NCBI GenBank assembly: GCA_003647065.1
Contig: QMMC01000004.1
Coordinates: forward strand, 1-47,720
Origin: Deltaproteobacteria bacterium
Lineage (GTDB): Bacteria; Myxococcota_A; Polyangia; Polyangiales; B10-G4
Reading direction: 5' to 3'
DNA: 47,720 nt
Made by a program: the position numbers and the translations under genes. The notes beneath the pieces are model-generated. The model did no database searches and had not been told where the DNA came from. It saw only the letters and a list, made by a program, of their open reading frames with translations. Shown one piece after another: positions 1 through 10,579 of this stretch (position 1 is its first letter; every line of letters begins with the position of its first letter).

Positions 1-280
1 ACCCTCGCCCGTCTGCGCCCCAACGACGACTCGGTTCTCCTCGACCTCGCCCGGGCGGCGGCCGGCGCCGAGCGCCTCGACGAAGCCCTGCGCCTCGAAC
101 AGCGGTTGAGCGAGTCCAGAGGCGGGCCAATTCGGCGATGCCCTCCTTGGCTCCCGCATCTGCGGTCTCGCTCAACCGCTGTTCGAGGCGCAGGGCTTCG
201 TCGAGGCGCTCGGCGCCGGCCGCCGCCCGGGCGAGGTCGAGGAGAACCGAGTCGTCGTTGGGGCGCAGACGGGCGAGGGT
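1..280. repeat. Perfect inverted repeat: 1-114 is the reverse complement of 167-280, with a 52-nt spacer (foldback at window start)
   Basis: Base-by-base comparison: position i pairs with 281-i for i=1..114. Identity breaks at 115/166. The arms lie inside the coding sequence of the adjacent minus-strand gene. Confidence 0.95.
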
Positions 281-3200
281 CTGGTACTCGCGATAGGCGT
301 CGTCGTACCAACCGTGGGTCCGGTAGAGGTCCCCGAGGCGCTTGCGGGCCCAGGGGTCGAGGGGCGCGGTCTCGACGATCTCGCTGAAGACCCGGCGGGC
401 CTCGTCGATGTCGTCCTGGCGAAGCCAGAACTCTCCGACCGCCGTTCGAACCCTGGCATCGGCGAGGGGCGCGCCCCGGAGATCACGGGCCAGACGCCGT
501 GCCTCGGGGATCTTCGCCGTCTCCTCGAGGAGGGCGAGCAGACGCAAGCGCAGGTCCATCTCCTCGGGGATGACCTCGAGCCAGGTGCGCACGAGGCGCA
601 GGCGGGCCTCGGGACTGGTATTTGCCTTGTAGAGCCGGCTGAAGACGCCCCAATCGACTGGGGCGTCGATGCCGAGGCCGGCACGCACGATCTCGACGTC
701 GTGGGGCGTGCGCACGTTGCGGAGGATCGCCCGGCGCAGGTACGCCGCCACCGGTGACTCCCGGCCGAAGGCCCGGTAGAGACGCACCTGGGCCTCGATG
801 CCGCCGACGCCGCGGAGCATCATGCGGAGGAGCGTCCGACGCGCGCGCCAGCTGCCGACCTCGCACGAGGACGAGGCCTCGCGATAGACGTGGAGCGCTC
901 CCGGGACGCCCCCGCTCGCCGCGAGTCGCTCGCGCCAGAGCCGTTGACGGGTGTCGAGGCCCTGGCGGGACGCATCACTGCATTGACGCCTCTGGCCAAA
1001 GGCTCGGTTCGCCATGGCGAAGGAGTAGACATGGCTCACCTCGACCTTCCCCGAGGCGCCGGTCGCCGGGTAGCGAATGCCTCGGACTTCGGTGAGGATG
1101 CAGGCGTCGACATCGACCGCCGAGAGCGACGAGGAAACGATGCGCGCCTCGTCCACTCGACCATCGCCGTCGACGCTCACCGTGACTCGGACGTCTCCGG
1201 CGAGGTCCGGGCGCACGGTCAGCTTGCGCTCGTAGCAGCCCCGGGGCCCCCGGGTGCCGAGGGCCAGGGCCCGGGCGACGGACGCCTGGGAGAGGCCGCC
1301 GTCGCTCCCTCGACCCGCGCCGCCGGTGCCCGTACCGCGGGGTGCCGCTTCATCGTCTCCGGTGCTGACCCGGGTGACCCAGGTGCGCTCCGGCGCGGTC
1401 GCGGAAGCCGTGGCCGGTCGGCGCGCCCGGCGGCGCCATCCGGCACCGCCATCCAGATGCTCGACGCTCATGCCCGGCGCCCCCCCGGCGAGGAACCACG
1501 CCTGGGAAACCGGGTCGTGGTCAAACCCCTGGACCGGGAGGTAGCTATCCCCAAAGCGCCCTCCGACGACCAGGGAGGTCCACGGCGAGAGGAGCGAGAA
1601 GCGCACCCCCAACTCGACGAGGGCTTCACGACCGGCGTCGGCGTCCATGAGCTGACGCAGGCGGCCCGTAGCCCACCGCTTGCGCACATCGCCGCCGTCG
1701 ACGATGTCCCGCTTCTCGACGCGGTAGGTGGCCTCGACGGCCTCGCCGTCACGAGTCCCGCGGAGGGTCACCTCCGCCGGCAGGTCACCGACGAGGCGCC
1801 CGACGAGACGAATGTGGGCCCCATCGCGAGCGGTGATCGGGGGCCGCGGATAGACCCGCTCGATGCCCTCGCCGAGGGCGACGGTCACCCCGCGCAGCGT
1901 CGGCCGGGCCGCCGCCGCGAGCACTCCCATGACGGCCCGGGCAGCAACGGTGCGCTCGCCCACGGCCTGAGCTTGCTCTTGGAAGAGCGCGCGCAAGAGG
2001 TCGATATTGGCACCGTCACCGACTCCAAAGGCGAAGAAGCGCGGGGGCGCGTGGACCGAGGAGAGGGCCTGAGAGATGGCCGTCGCGTCGAGGTAGCCGG
2101 TCGTCGGGACCCCGTCGCCGAGGTAGAGGACCGCGCCCCGGGGACGGCCAGCGACGACCCGCGCCGCATCCCTGAGCATCGCCCCGAGGTCGGTCGCGCC
2201 ACCGAGGTCGGCGTGGGCGAGTCCTTCGAGGATCGCCTCTCGGGTCTCGTCACTGGCCTCGGTGGGCTCGGCGGATACGCCCTCGGGCACCCGGGCCCGG
2301 ACGTCGCCGAGGCGCAAGGTCACCCGGTCCGTCGGCGCGAGCTGTCGGAGGACCGACTCGACGATGGCCCGGCTCAGCTCGAGGTCTTCGTCGTCGGTCG
2401 CGCCGCTCGCGTCGACTACGAGGACCAGCTCGAGGGGGTGGTCCGCGGTGGACTCTTCGTCACCGGCGGCGAGGCCGGCGGTGGGCAAATCGATGAGCAC
2501 ATACTTTTCGTCGCCCTCGGGCATGTCCCCCGCCGAGACGCTCGTCACGTAGGCGCGAGCGACTTCACCATCCGGCGGACCTTCGTCGACGAGGTCGAGA
2601 TAGAAGTCCGACGTCGGACGGAAATCGCTCCGACGCAGAACGACCTGCCCGCCCGTAGTCACGGCGCCCATGCCCGCCCGATACGCCTTCGCGTGAGACC
2701 CCGAAGCGTTGACTTCGAGAACGAACTCACCGATCTGCGGAGCATCCGCGCCGCGCTCCATCGGGTAGACCCACGTGCGAATGTCACCTCGCCGCTCGAG
2801 CCACTCCGTGTACTTGAGCGAGACGCGTATCGTCGCCCCCGGAGTCACGGGATTGATCCGCGCCCGGAGACGCTCGGGGCCGTCCCAGGTGAGGCGGCTG
2901 GTGGCCGTAGCGGCCGGGGCCCAGCTGAGCTCGTACCCGGAGTTCGTCGCCATCGGAGCGACGACCGCGGGGATGAAGCCCCCGCCCTGGTCGACAGAGA
3001 ACTCAGTCACGATCGCCCCGGCCGGGATGCGCACCCCGTACTCGGCCTCGAGGGAGTCGGAGCGTGCGTTGAAGAAGGTCTGAACCACGGTGGTCTCGAC
3101 GAGGTCACCGCGGATCGCCGCATCGACCTCGTGGGCGCGGATGGGAAGCGGCGTGCGCGCCTGGCCGAGTTGGTCGATGCGTCGCCCCCGGAGCACGCCG

Positions 3201-3829
3201 ACGTAGCTCGGCCCCCGGGGGGGCTCGGGGCTCGGGTCCGAGAGCCCGCCGGTCCAATCGTCCCAGAGCTCCGCCGCTTCGACCTGAGGATCGCCCGCGC
3301 CGAGGACCAGGGTCTCGCCCTGGGCGAGGCGCCCCTCGCCGTCATCGCTCTGGTAGGTCACCTCGCCGCTGCCGCAGTAGACGTGGGCCTCGTCGCCCTC
3401 GATGGAGACCGCGAAGGTGGCCCCGATCGCAGCGACCGTTCCATGGCCCGTGTCGACCCGGGTCTCCTCGGCGCGAGCCGCATCGATCCACAGCCGCCCA
3501 CCCTCGAGGGTCAAGCCATCGAGGCGGACCACCGCCCGAGAATCGCGGTCGAAGAGAACCCAGGCCCCCGAGTCCATGCGCAGCGACCCCCGACCTCCGG
3601 GGCCCGATGCGACGGTCGTTTCTTCTTCGACCCGGGCCGGCGCCACGACGGGTGTGACCCGCTCCCCGCGAGTGAGAGAGAAGCCGCCGCGGATGACCTC
3701 CGCCATCGCGACGGTGGGCGCCGGGGGGGCCGGGTCGTCGTCGCCGCAGGCGGCCAGACCGAGACCGAGACCGAGCACGGCCAATAGAGTCGCGAGCTTC
3801 TTCGATTGCATGCTCTGAATCCGGTTCAT
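115..3829 (-). CDS. Lipoprotein with FecR-like, VIT and VWA domains, an AgmX/TonB-C-like domain and TPRs; 3' end truncated by the foldback
   Basis: Frame open from ATG at 3829 (MNRIQSMQSKKLATLLAVLGLGLGLAACGDDD, lipobox LAAC). VIT-type and VWA segments (LELVLVVDASG, GGATDLGAMLRDAA), GCYERKLTVRPDLAGDVRVTVSVDGDGRVDEARIVSSSL (AgmX/TonB_C-like), TPR YQTLARLRPNDDSVLLDLARAAAGAERLDEALRLEQ. GGAGG upstream of the start. ATGA overlap with the upstream gene. Start predicted; not listed in the ORF track because the frame runs off the left edge. Confidence 0.85.
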
Positions 3830-6800
3830 CGCCGCACCTCCGGCCAACCCTCGGCCTCGCCGGTACTGACATCCCTGCCTTCGATGACCCAGGCCACGGC
3901 TTCGGGGCCGTCGGGCTCGAAGACCACCGGCATCACCTCGACCTTCTGGTCTTCTTGGCCCTCGTTCCAGACCATGATCAGCTCGCCGGCGATGGGCGTG
4001 GCCCGCTGGCCCGTCGCGCGCTCCTCGTCCGGGACCTTTGCTCTGCGAACCTCGATGCGATAGCGCCCGTCTTCGGATTCACGGATATCGAAGGCCTCGA
4101 GTCCGTGCTCGGGGACGATGTCGGTCGGGCGCGAGAGGCCCAGTTGCGGATGGGCTGCCCATAGAGAGAGCCGCGCGTCCGGGTGAGACCAGGTCAAGGT
4201 GACGCGCAGGTCGCCGGCGGCCCGGAGCACCCCGGAGCGGCGCATGCGGCCGAGGAGCGCATCTACGCGCTCTTGGTCGGCGGCCGCTTGAGCTTCACGG
4301 CGAAGCTTGGCGAAGCGCACGCTCGACCAGAGGATCGCCGCCCGGGCGGCGCCTCCGGCCATGCCTGGCTCTTCGGTCTCGGCGACGCGTTGCTCGAGGC
4401 GCAGGGCCTCGTCGATGCGCCCGGCCCCGGCGGCCGCCTGGGCGAGGTAGAGCAAGACACTCGGGTCGTCGGGGCGGATCTCCGCGAGGGTCTGGTACTG
4501 ACGATAGGCCTCCTCGTACCAGCCGTGGGCCCGGTAGAGGTCGCCGAGGCGCCGCCGCGCCATCTCGTCGAGGGGTGCGAACTCGACGATCTCGCTGAAC
4601 ACTCGGCGAGCTTCGTCTTCGTCGCCGACGCGCAGGTACATCTCGCCGATGGCCGTGCGCACACCCGGGTCCGCGAGGGGGTCCCGGCGCAGGCGATAGG
4701 CGAGGCGCTTAGCCTCGGGAACCCGGTCCTGGGCCTCGAGCTCTTCGAGGAGCCGGAGCTTCAGGTCGAAGCTGAATGGGAACTGAGTGATGAGACCGCG
4801 AATGGCGCGGATTTTCCCTGCCCCGTCGCCAGCCCGAGCGATGACCTGGCGAACCATCTCGGCGTCGACACCGCGGGTGAGGCCGAACGCGTCGCGGACG
4901 GCGCGCAGGTCTTCGGGGCTGCGCACCCGGCGAAGGATCGCCGCGCGCATGAAGCGCCGGGCGCTCGAATCCGAGAGGTGACGGTAGACACCGATGAGGG
5001 GCGTCACGCCGCCGGCCTGATTCAGGATCAACCGAAGGAGCGCCCGGCGGTCGCGCCACGAGGGCACTTCGCAGGCGGTGCGCGCGGCGTCGTAGACCCC
5101 GACCCAGCCCGCCGCATTGGTCTGCCTGCCGAGGCGCTCGCGCCAGAGCGCTCGCCGGTCATCGAGCATGAGCCCCGCAGCGTCGCTGCAGCGCCGGGCC
5201 CGGTGCAGGTGGACACGGTAGGTGGTGGTCACGCGGGTCGTCACGCGGACGCGATCCCCGCCCCCGCCGCCGGGCTTCTGAAGGGTCATCGGGTACCGAA
5301 CCATCACCACGCCCCCGCCGTCCGGCGCCGGGAACTGCCAGCGACGCCAAGCCCGGGATATGCACCCCTCGACCGCCGAATCACCGAGGGTCGAACTCTG
5401 GATGGACGCAGCCTGCACGGCGCCTGTGGGAGCGATGATGAACGAAAGAGTCACCGTTCCGGCCAGGTTGGGCTTCCGCATGAGCCCCTGGTCGTAACAG
5501 AAACGCACCTCGTTGACGTGGCGACGGACGACCCGACGGATCACTTCGCTCGAGAGGGAGCCACGCACTTCGGGGCGCCCGGCCCGCACCTGGGACGTCG
5601 CAGCGTGGCGGGCGCCTGAGCCGGACCCGCGGCCGTAACCCGAGCCGGTCCCACCGCCGCCGCCGTGGCCGATGGTGCCGAGGTCACCGAGGCCAATGTT
5701 GCTATCGCGCGAATCGTCTCCACGGCCGCCGAGGGAGTCGGCGAGAAGGCCGTCGATGCCGATGGTGCCCTCGCCCGTACCGCCGCCGCCCCGGCCCGTG
5801 CCCTGGAGGGCCAACCCGCTCGAAGGGTCGCCGTCCTGATTGCCCAGAGCTCCCAGAACCCCGTCCCCCATGATCTGGTTCAAGGCGTCGCCCTCATCTC
5901 GCCCGAGGGCCACCTCTCCCCCGAAGGCCGCCCGGTCACGGGGCGGCCCCGCCGCCCCCATGGCCGACCCGCCCGGAGAGCGCTCGTTATCCTCCATGGG
6001 TGCTCGTCGAGCACGCCGCGGCGAATCGGCCATCGGCTCGGCCTCGGGCATGGCCGGCGCCGGGGTAGCTGCGGGCATGCCGCCGGTCGCCTCCGTCGCC
6101 GTCGTCGTGTCCCCCGGACCCTCGATGGCGTACCTGTTCCCCCGCGCCTGCTCCGTGCGCTCGCCCATCTGCCCTTCCTCGTCAGCCTCCCTCATCGGTT
6201 CGGCGGCTTCCTCTTCGCTCTCGTCGTTCATTCCCGGCAGTACCGCCACCGGGGCGCTGGACGGCATCGCCCCCGACTCCGCGGAGTCGTTACAGGCCGC
6301 CATCGCAAGAGGAAGCACCGCGAGGAGCGGAGCCCGAGTCAGGTGCCCAGGTAGCGCCGCCCGGCGCCCAGGCAAGTCTTTCATGCCATAACGCCGCGTG
6401 ATGCCGTCGACCATCAGGCCGCCCCGGTCGATGAGGTTCAGGGCGCCGGGGCCCATGTTGCGCAGCTCCCGGGCGCTCGGCACGTAGTAGCTGGTGAAGG
6501 GCGTGATCAAGCCGTAACGCGTGCCGAGCTCGGCGATCTCTTCGCGCGTCGCTCCCTCGAGGAGCTGCTGCCGGAGACGCTCCCCGGCCCAGCGCAGGCG
6601 AAGATCCGTCGCGTCCTGGCTGTCCTTGGTGGAGACCGCCACGGTCACCTCGAAGGGCTCGCCGCGGATGAGACCGCGCACGGTCACCTCGGACGGAGGG
6701 TCGCCGCGGACGCGGCCTGCGACCGGCAAGACCTCTCCGCGCACCACATCGACGGGGCGCCGCGGGAAGGCATTGTCGATGCCGGCCCCGAGGTCGACCT

Positions 6801-8787
6801 CGACGCGCTGAGCGAGGGGCCTCGTGGCGTGGGCGAGCAATTCGAGGGCCGCATCCGCGGCGCCCGCGCGCTCTTCGACGCGCAGCGCGAGACCGCCCCC
6901 GCGGGTCAGGGTCTCGAGCAGGTCGAGGTTGGCCGAAGCGCCGACGCCGACGGCGTAGAAGCGCAAAGGGTGGTTCAGGCGCGCGAAGCGGGTGAGGAGC
7001 CCCTCGGCGCCGAGCTCGCCCACCGTCGGCGCTCCGTCACCGACATAGATGACGGCCCCGTTTCGAGTCGGGTCGAGGAGCTCGGCGGCCTGAACGACCG
7101 CGGCTCCGATGTCCGTCGCGCCACCGGCGCTGACCCGGCTGAGCCCTTCGAGCAATAATTCGAGGCGCTCCGGCGTCGCTGCGCCGAGGCTCGGGGCCTC
7201 GGTGCCGTCGACGCTGCGGATGGAGAGGTCGCTGGTGACGATTGCGATGCGGTCCTCGGCGCCGAGGTGGGCCGCGAGGGATTCGACGACGCTCTGCCCG
7301 AGCTCGAGGTGGGTGCGATCCGTCGCCGCCGAAACGTCGGCGACGACGACCAGGTCGAGGGAGTCCCCGGGGCCCGACGCGCCTTCGGCGCCCGGCACGT
7401 CCCTGGCGAGGCGAGACCCGAAGATGCTCTCGGGGAGGACCAGGGGCAGGTACCAGTAGTCCCGCTCGTCGGCTTCGTTGGTGATGATCCGGGAACCCGG
7501 GTCCCGCGCCGGGGGAGCGTGGCGCGCCCGCCGGGCCGTGAGCGTCGAGGCAGCCTCTCCGTCATCGTCACCATCGACGAGCTCGAGCCAGAAGTCTGCT
7601 CGGGGCCGAACGTCACTCTGGCGCAGCTCGACCGCGGTGCCTTCCACCGAGGCGCCGAGGCCCGCGCGGAGAGTTCGCGCCCCGGCCTGGCCGAGGTCGG
7701 CGGTGATGAAGAGTTCTTGAACGTGGGGAGCCCGAGAGCCTCCGCCCATCGGGTAGGTGTAGATGCGGGGTGCGCCGGCCCGAGGGCGCGCCAACCACTC
7801 GGCGTAGCGGATCACGATGCGTCGGGATTCACCCGCGGCGATGGGATAGATGCGCGCTCGATAGGCGCCCGGGGCGTCCCACTCGAGGAGCGCAGGGTCG
7901 TCGGTCGATCCACGGTAGACCTGAGCCTCATAGGCCTGCCGCGCCTGAGCCTTCTCGCGCACGTAGCCATCGACCAGGCGCCCGTCCCGGTCCACGGCAA
8001 AGCGCTGGAGCACCGCGGCCCTTGGCACCCGCACCCGGTAAAGCCCCTCGACGGTCTCCGAGGCAGGGTTGAAGAACTCCTGTTCGACCTCGGTGATCGC
8101 GAGGTCGCCCTCGACGCGCACACGCACGTCGAGGCGACGGATGGCGAGGGGCCAACGGGCGCGACCGATCTCATCGGGCACCCGGGCTTCGAGCATGCCG
8201 ACCCCACGAGGGGCTTCGTCATCGCTCGGTCCGGGGCGCGCGAGGCCCCCGGTCCAATCTTCCCAGAGAGTCGCCGTTTCGATCACCGGCGCGGCGGTCG
8301 TGAGGATCAAGCGCTCTCCGGCTCGGGCCGAACCGCGGGTCTCGCCCGACCGGAAGCCGACTTCACCCCGGACGACGTAGACCTCGACCCGAGCCCCCGA
8401 AAGGGAAACGCTCGCCGCGGCATCGCTGAGACGCAGCTGGCCGCTCTCGGTCGAGATTTCGACGGTGTCTCCGGAGAGAACGTCGGTGAAAACGAGCCCC
8501 TGGGCGAGGGAGACCAACCCGTCGACATCGACGGTCGCGCGGGTCTCGGGGCCGAGGAGAAGCTCCGTACCCACGTCGAGGTGCACCCGCGCGAGGGCAT
8601 CGGCACCGGTCGCGATGGCCTGACCAACCGCCGCTCGGGCGACCCGCGGGGCCGACGTCTCGCCGACGCGCACGTCGCCGCGGACGGGCCAGACCGTCGC
8701 GACGGTCGTGTCGAGGCTCGTGACCGCATCATCCCCGCAGCCCGCAAGCAGCAGGGCGCCCATGACTACCGCAAACTTGAAATCCAC
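3826..8787 (-). CDS. Giant lipoprotein (about 1650 aa): FecR-like, VIT, VWA, low-complexity linker, AgmX/TonB-C-like domain, TPRs
   Basis: Likely GTG start at 8787 (VDFKFAVVMGALLLAGCGDD) rather than the ORF-track start. VWA-type DSLDLVVVADVSAATD; linker NRYAIEGPGD...LGTIGHGGGGGTGSG; TonB_C-like VRFCYDQGLMRKPNLAGTVTLSFIIAPTGAV; TPR repeats near the C-terminus. Paralog of the following gene. Confidence 0.88.
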   Translation of the reverse strand: MDFKFAVVMGALLLAGCGDDAVTSLDTTVATVWPVRGDVRVGETSAPRVARAAVGQAIATGADALARVHLDVGTELLLGPETRATVDVDGLVSLAQGLVFTDVLSGDTVEISTESGQLRLSDAAASVSLSGARVEVYVVRGEVGFRSGETRGSARAGERLILTTAAPVIETATLWEDWTGGLARPGPSDDEAPRGVGMLEARVPDEIGRARWPLAIRRLDVRVRVEGDLAITEVEQEFFNPASETVEGLYRVRVPRAAVLQRFAVDRDGRLVDGYVREKAQARQAYEAQVYRGSTDDPALLEWDAPGAYRARIYPIAAGESRRIVIRYAEWLARPRAGAPRIYTYPMGGGSRAPHVQELFITADLGQAGARTLRAGLGASVEGTAVELRQSDVRPRADFWLELVDGDDDGEAASTLTARRARHAPPARDPGSRIITNEADERDYWYLPLVLPESIFGSRLARDVPGAEGASGPGDSLDLVVVADVSAATDRTHLELGQSVVESLAAHLGAEDRIAIVTSDLSIRSVDGTEAPSLGAATPERLELLLEGLSRVSAGGATDIGAAVVQAAELLDPTRNGAVIYVGDGAPTVGELGAEGLLTRFARLNHPLRFYAVGVGASANLDLLETLTRGGGLALRVEERAGAADAALELLAHATRPLAQRVEVDLGAGIDNAFPRRPVDVVRGEVLPVAGRVRGDPPSEVTVRGLIRGEPFEVTVAVSTKDSQDATDLRLRWAGERLRQQLLEGATREEIAELGTRYGLITPFTSYYVPSARELRNMGPGALNLIDRGGLMVDGITRRYGMKDLPGRRAALPGHLTRAPLLAVLPLAMAACNDSAESGAMPSSAPVAVLPGMNDESEEEAAEPMREADEEGQMGERTEQARGNRYAIEGPGDTTTATEATGGMPAATPAPAMPEAEPMADSPRRARRAPMEDNERSPGGSAMGAAGPPRDRAAFGGEVALGRDEGDALNQIMGDGVLGALGNQDGDPSSGLALQGTGRGGGGTGEGTIGIDGLLADSLGGRGDDSRDSNIGLGDLGTIGHGGGGGTGSGYGRGSGSGARHAATSQVRAGRPEVRGSLSSEVIRRVVRRHVNEVRFCYDQGLMRKPNLAGTVTLSFIIAPTGAVQAASIQSSTLGDSAVEGCISRAWRRWQFPAPDGGGVVMVRYPMTLQKPGGGGGDRVRVTTRVTTTYRVHLHRARRCSDAAGLMLDDRRALWRERLGRQTNAAGWVGVYDAARTACEVPSWRDRRALLRLILNQAGGVTPLIGVYRHLSDSSARRFMRAAILRRVRSPEDLRAVRDAFGLTRGVDAEMVRQVIARAGDGAGKIRAIRGLITQFPFSFDLKLRLLEELEAQDRVPEAKRLAYRLRRDPLADPGVRTAIGEMYLRVGDEDEARRVFSEIVEFAPLDEMARRRLGDLYRAHGWYEEAYRQYQTLAEIRPDDPSVLLYLAQAAAGAGRIDEALRLEQRVAETEEPGMAGGAARAAILWSSVRFAKLRREAQAAADQERVDALLGRMRRSGVLRAAGDLRVTLTWSHPDARLSLWAAHPQLGLSRPTDIVPEHGLEAFDIRESEDGRYRIEVRRAKVPDEERATGQRATPIAGELIMVWNEGQEDQKVEVMPVVFEPDGPEAVAWVIEGRDVSTGEAEGWPEVRR

Positions 8788-8961
8788 AGTCCGTCCCCTT
8801 TTGCTCGTTCTCGGCCCGCCCATCCCGCCTGGGAGGGTTTCCGTGCACATCTGCGCCCCAGAGAGACGCCCTTTATACGCCGAAGTTCTCCAAACCTCGG
8901 TCGACGTCGTAGACCCACCCATTTCGTCCCCCCTTGGGCCGATTCTACCGACCGGACGGCT

Positions 8962-9462
8962 TTAGCGCGGGATGCCTTCGACCTCGTCGATTCGCCTCGG
9001 GATCGAAGGGTCCACCGCCCAATCGAAGCTGCCAACGGCCCCCTCCCCCCGGGTCGCGACGCACACCGCACCGGTGCGAAAGCCGGGATAATTCGCGATG
9101 CCGGTCAGATGGGCGGCCATCGAGCGGGCGAGGGGCTCGTGGCCCACGAGGGCGACCGTCGCGTCCGGATCCTCGACCTCATCGAGGGCCGCGAGGGCCT
9201 GCGCCGTCGTACCCCCGGCGAGGGCCGCCCAAACGTGCAACGGCCCTTCGAAACCCACCGGCCCGGTGAGGATCTCCGCCGTCTGCACCGCCCGGACGAG
9301 GGGGCTCACGAAGACCCGGTCGAAGCGCACTCCCTCATCGTCGAGAAAGTTGGCAACCTTGCGAACCGTCCGGCGACCGCGCTCGGTCAACCAGCGATGA
9401 CCATCGGTATCGACCCCGTAGGGATCGATCGCCTCGCCGTGGCGAACGATGAGGATTCGCAT
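8962..9462 (-). CDS. Histidine phosphatase family protein, SixA-like
   Basis: MRILIVRHGEA (RHG motif) with conserved LVGHEP near the C-terminus; start chosen at MRILIV. Confidence 0.85.
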   Translation of the reverse strand: MRILIVRHGEAIDPYGVDTDGHRWLTERGRRTVRKVANFLDDEGVRFDRVFVSPLVRAVQTAEILTGPVGFEGPLHVWAALAGGTTAQALAALDEVEDPDATVALVGHEPLARSMAAHLTGIANYPGFRTGAVCVATRGEGAVGSFDWAVDPSIPRRIDEVEGIPR

Positions 9463-9532
9463 CCATCGCTTGTACCAGATGCCAGGCCCCGGCATCGAGG
9501 CCTCAAGTCAATCGGGGCCCGCACGGGCGAGC

Positions 9533-10513
9533 TCAGGCGGCGACGACTTCGCCGGGCAGGGTCTCGGCCCATTCCGGGGCGGCCTTGTCGACGCGCAGGC
9601 GGCGCGCGATGTTTCGTTCGACGGCCCGCTGGTCCCCTGCATGCACGCGGAGCGCGCGGCGCAGGGCTCGGGTGCTGCGGAAACGGCCCTCGGGCTCCCG
9701 GGAGAGGGCACGGGCGACGAGCTCGTCCATCTCCCGAGTCACGTTGTGGGCAGCGAGGCAGACCCGCGGCGCGTCTTCGCGAATGATGCGCTTGAGCAGG
9801 GCGGTGACGTTCGACGCACTGTAAGGAACCTTACCAGCAAGGCATTCGAAGAGGACCACCCCGAGACCGAAGACATCGGCCCGTCCATCGACGTCCGGGT
9901 TCCCCGAGGCCTGCTCCGGCGAGCAATAGGTCGGGGTGCCGTAGACCCGGCCGCGCTCCGCTTCCCGAGACGCGTGGGGCATCGTTTCTGCTGCGCAGAC
10001 GCCGAAGTCGATGAGGCTGACGGTGAGCGCACCGGTCGGGCTGCGGTCGAGGAGAATGTGCTCGGGCTTGATGTCCCGGTGCACGTAGCCGCGAGCGTGG
10101 CTCGCATCGAGGATGTTCGTGACGCGCATGGCGATCACCGCGGTGTCCGCGGTGGAGAGGGTGCCCTCCCGGAGGAGGAGTCGGGCGAGGCTCTCGCCAT
10201 AAAGGCGCTCCATCACCAAATAGGGAGAGCCGTCCTCGAGCTGGCCGTTGTCGAGTGCGGCGACGATGCCCGCGTGGGACACCCGCCGCGCTACCTCGGC
10301 CTCGCGCATCAGGCGGGCGACGAGGTCTGCATTGTAGGCATATACGGGGCGCATGACCTTGACGACCACGCTCTCTCCGTCGGCGATTCGGGTCGCCTCG
10401 AAGACGACTCCGGTCCCGCCCACACCGATCGTTGTGCCGAGCTGGTAACGGTCATCGAGGACCGTCCCCCTGAGCTCGGATCGTTCGCGTGCACCCATCG
10501 CACCGAACATCAC
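9533..10513 (-). CDS. Hanks-type serine/threonine protein kinase
   Basis: Gly-rich loop GTTIGVGGTGVV, catalytic HRDIKPEHILL, DFG (LIDFGVC), YCSPEQASG. Confidence 0.92.
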   Translation of the reverse strand: MMFGAMGARERSELRGTVLDDRYQLGTTIGVGGTGVVFEATRIADGESVVVKVMRPVYAYNADLVARLMREAEVARRVSHAGIVAALDNGQLEDGSPYLVMERLYGESLARLLLREGTLSTADTAVIAMRVTNILDASHARGYVHRDIKPEHILLDRSPTGALTVSLIDFGVCAAETMPHASREAERGRVYGTPTYCSPEQASGNPDVDGRADVFGLGVVLFECLAGKVPYSASNVTALLKRIIREDAPRVCLAAHNVTREMDELVARALSREPEGRFRSTRALRRALRVHAGDQRAVERNIARRLRVDKAAPEWAETLPGEVVAA

Positions 10514-10579
10514 GGAGCGGGGCTAAGGGGTCAAAAAAACGGATCGCGTCTCTCCCGCCCCGGGGGGACTGGGGCTCGC

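Noticed and set aside
890-3787. 965-aa + strand ORF
   Set aside because: Codon-aligned mirror of the minus-strand VIT/VWA gene; the antisense frame is open because of high GC. No recognisable protein features.
7267-9786. 839-aa + strand ORF
   Set aside because: Antisense shadow of the giant lipoprotein and SixA-like gene; Arg/Gly/Asp-biased with no domain.
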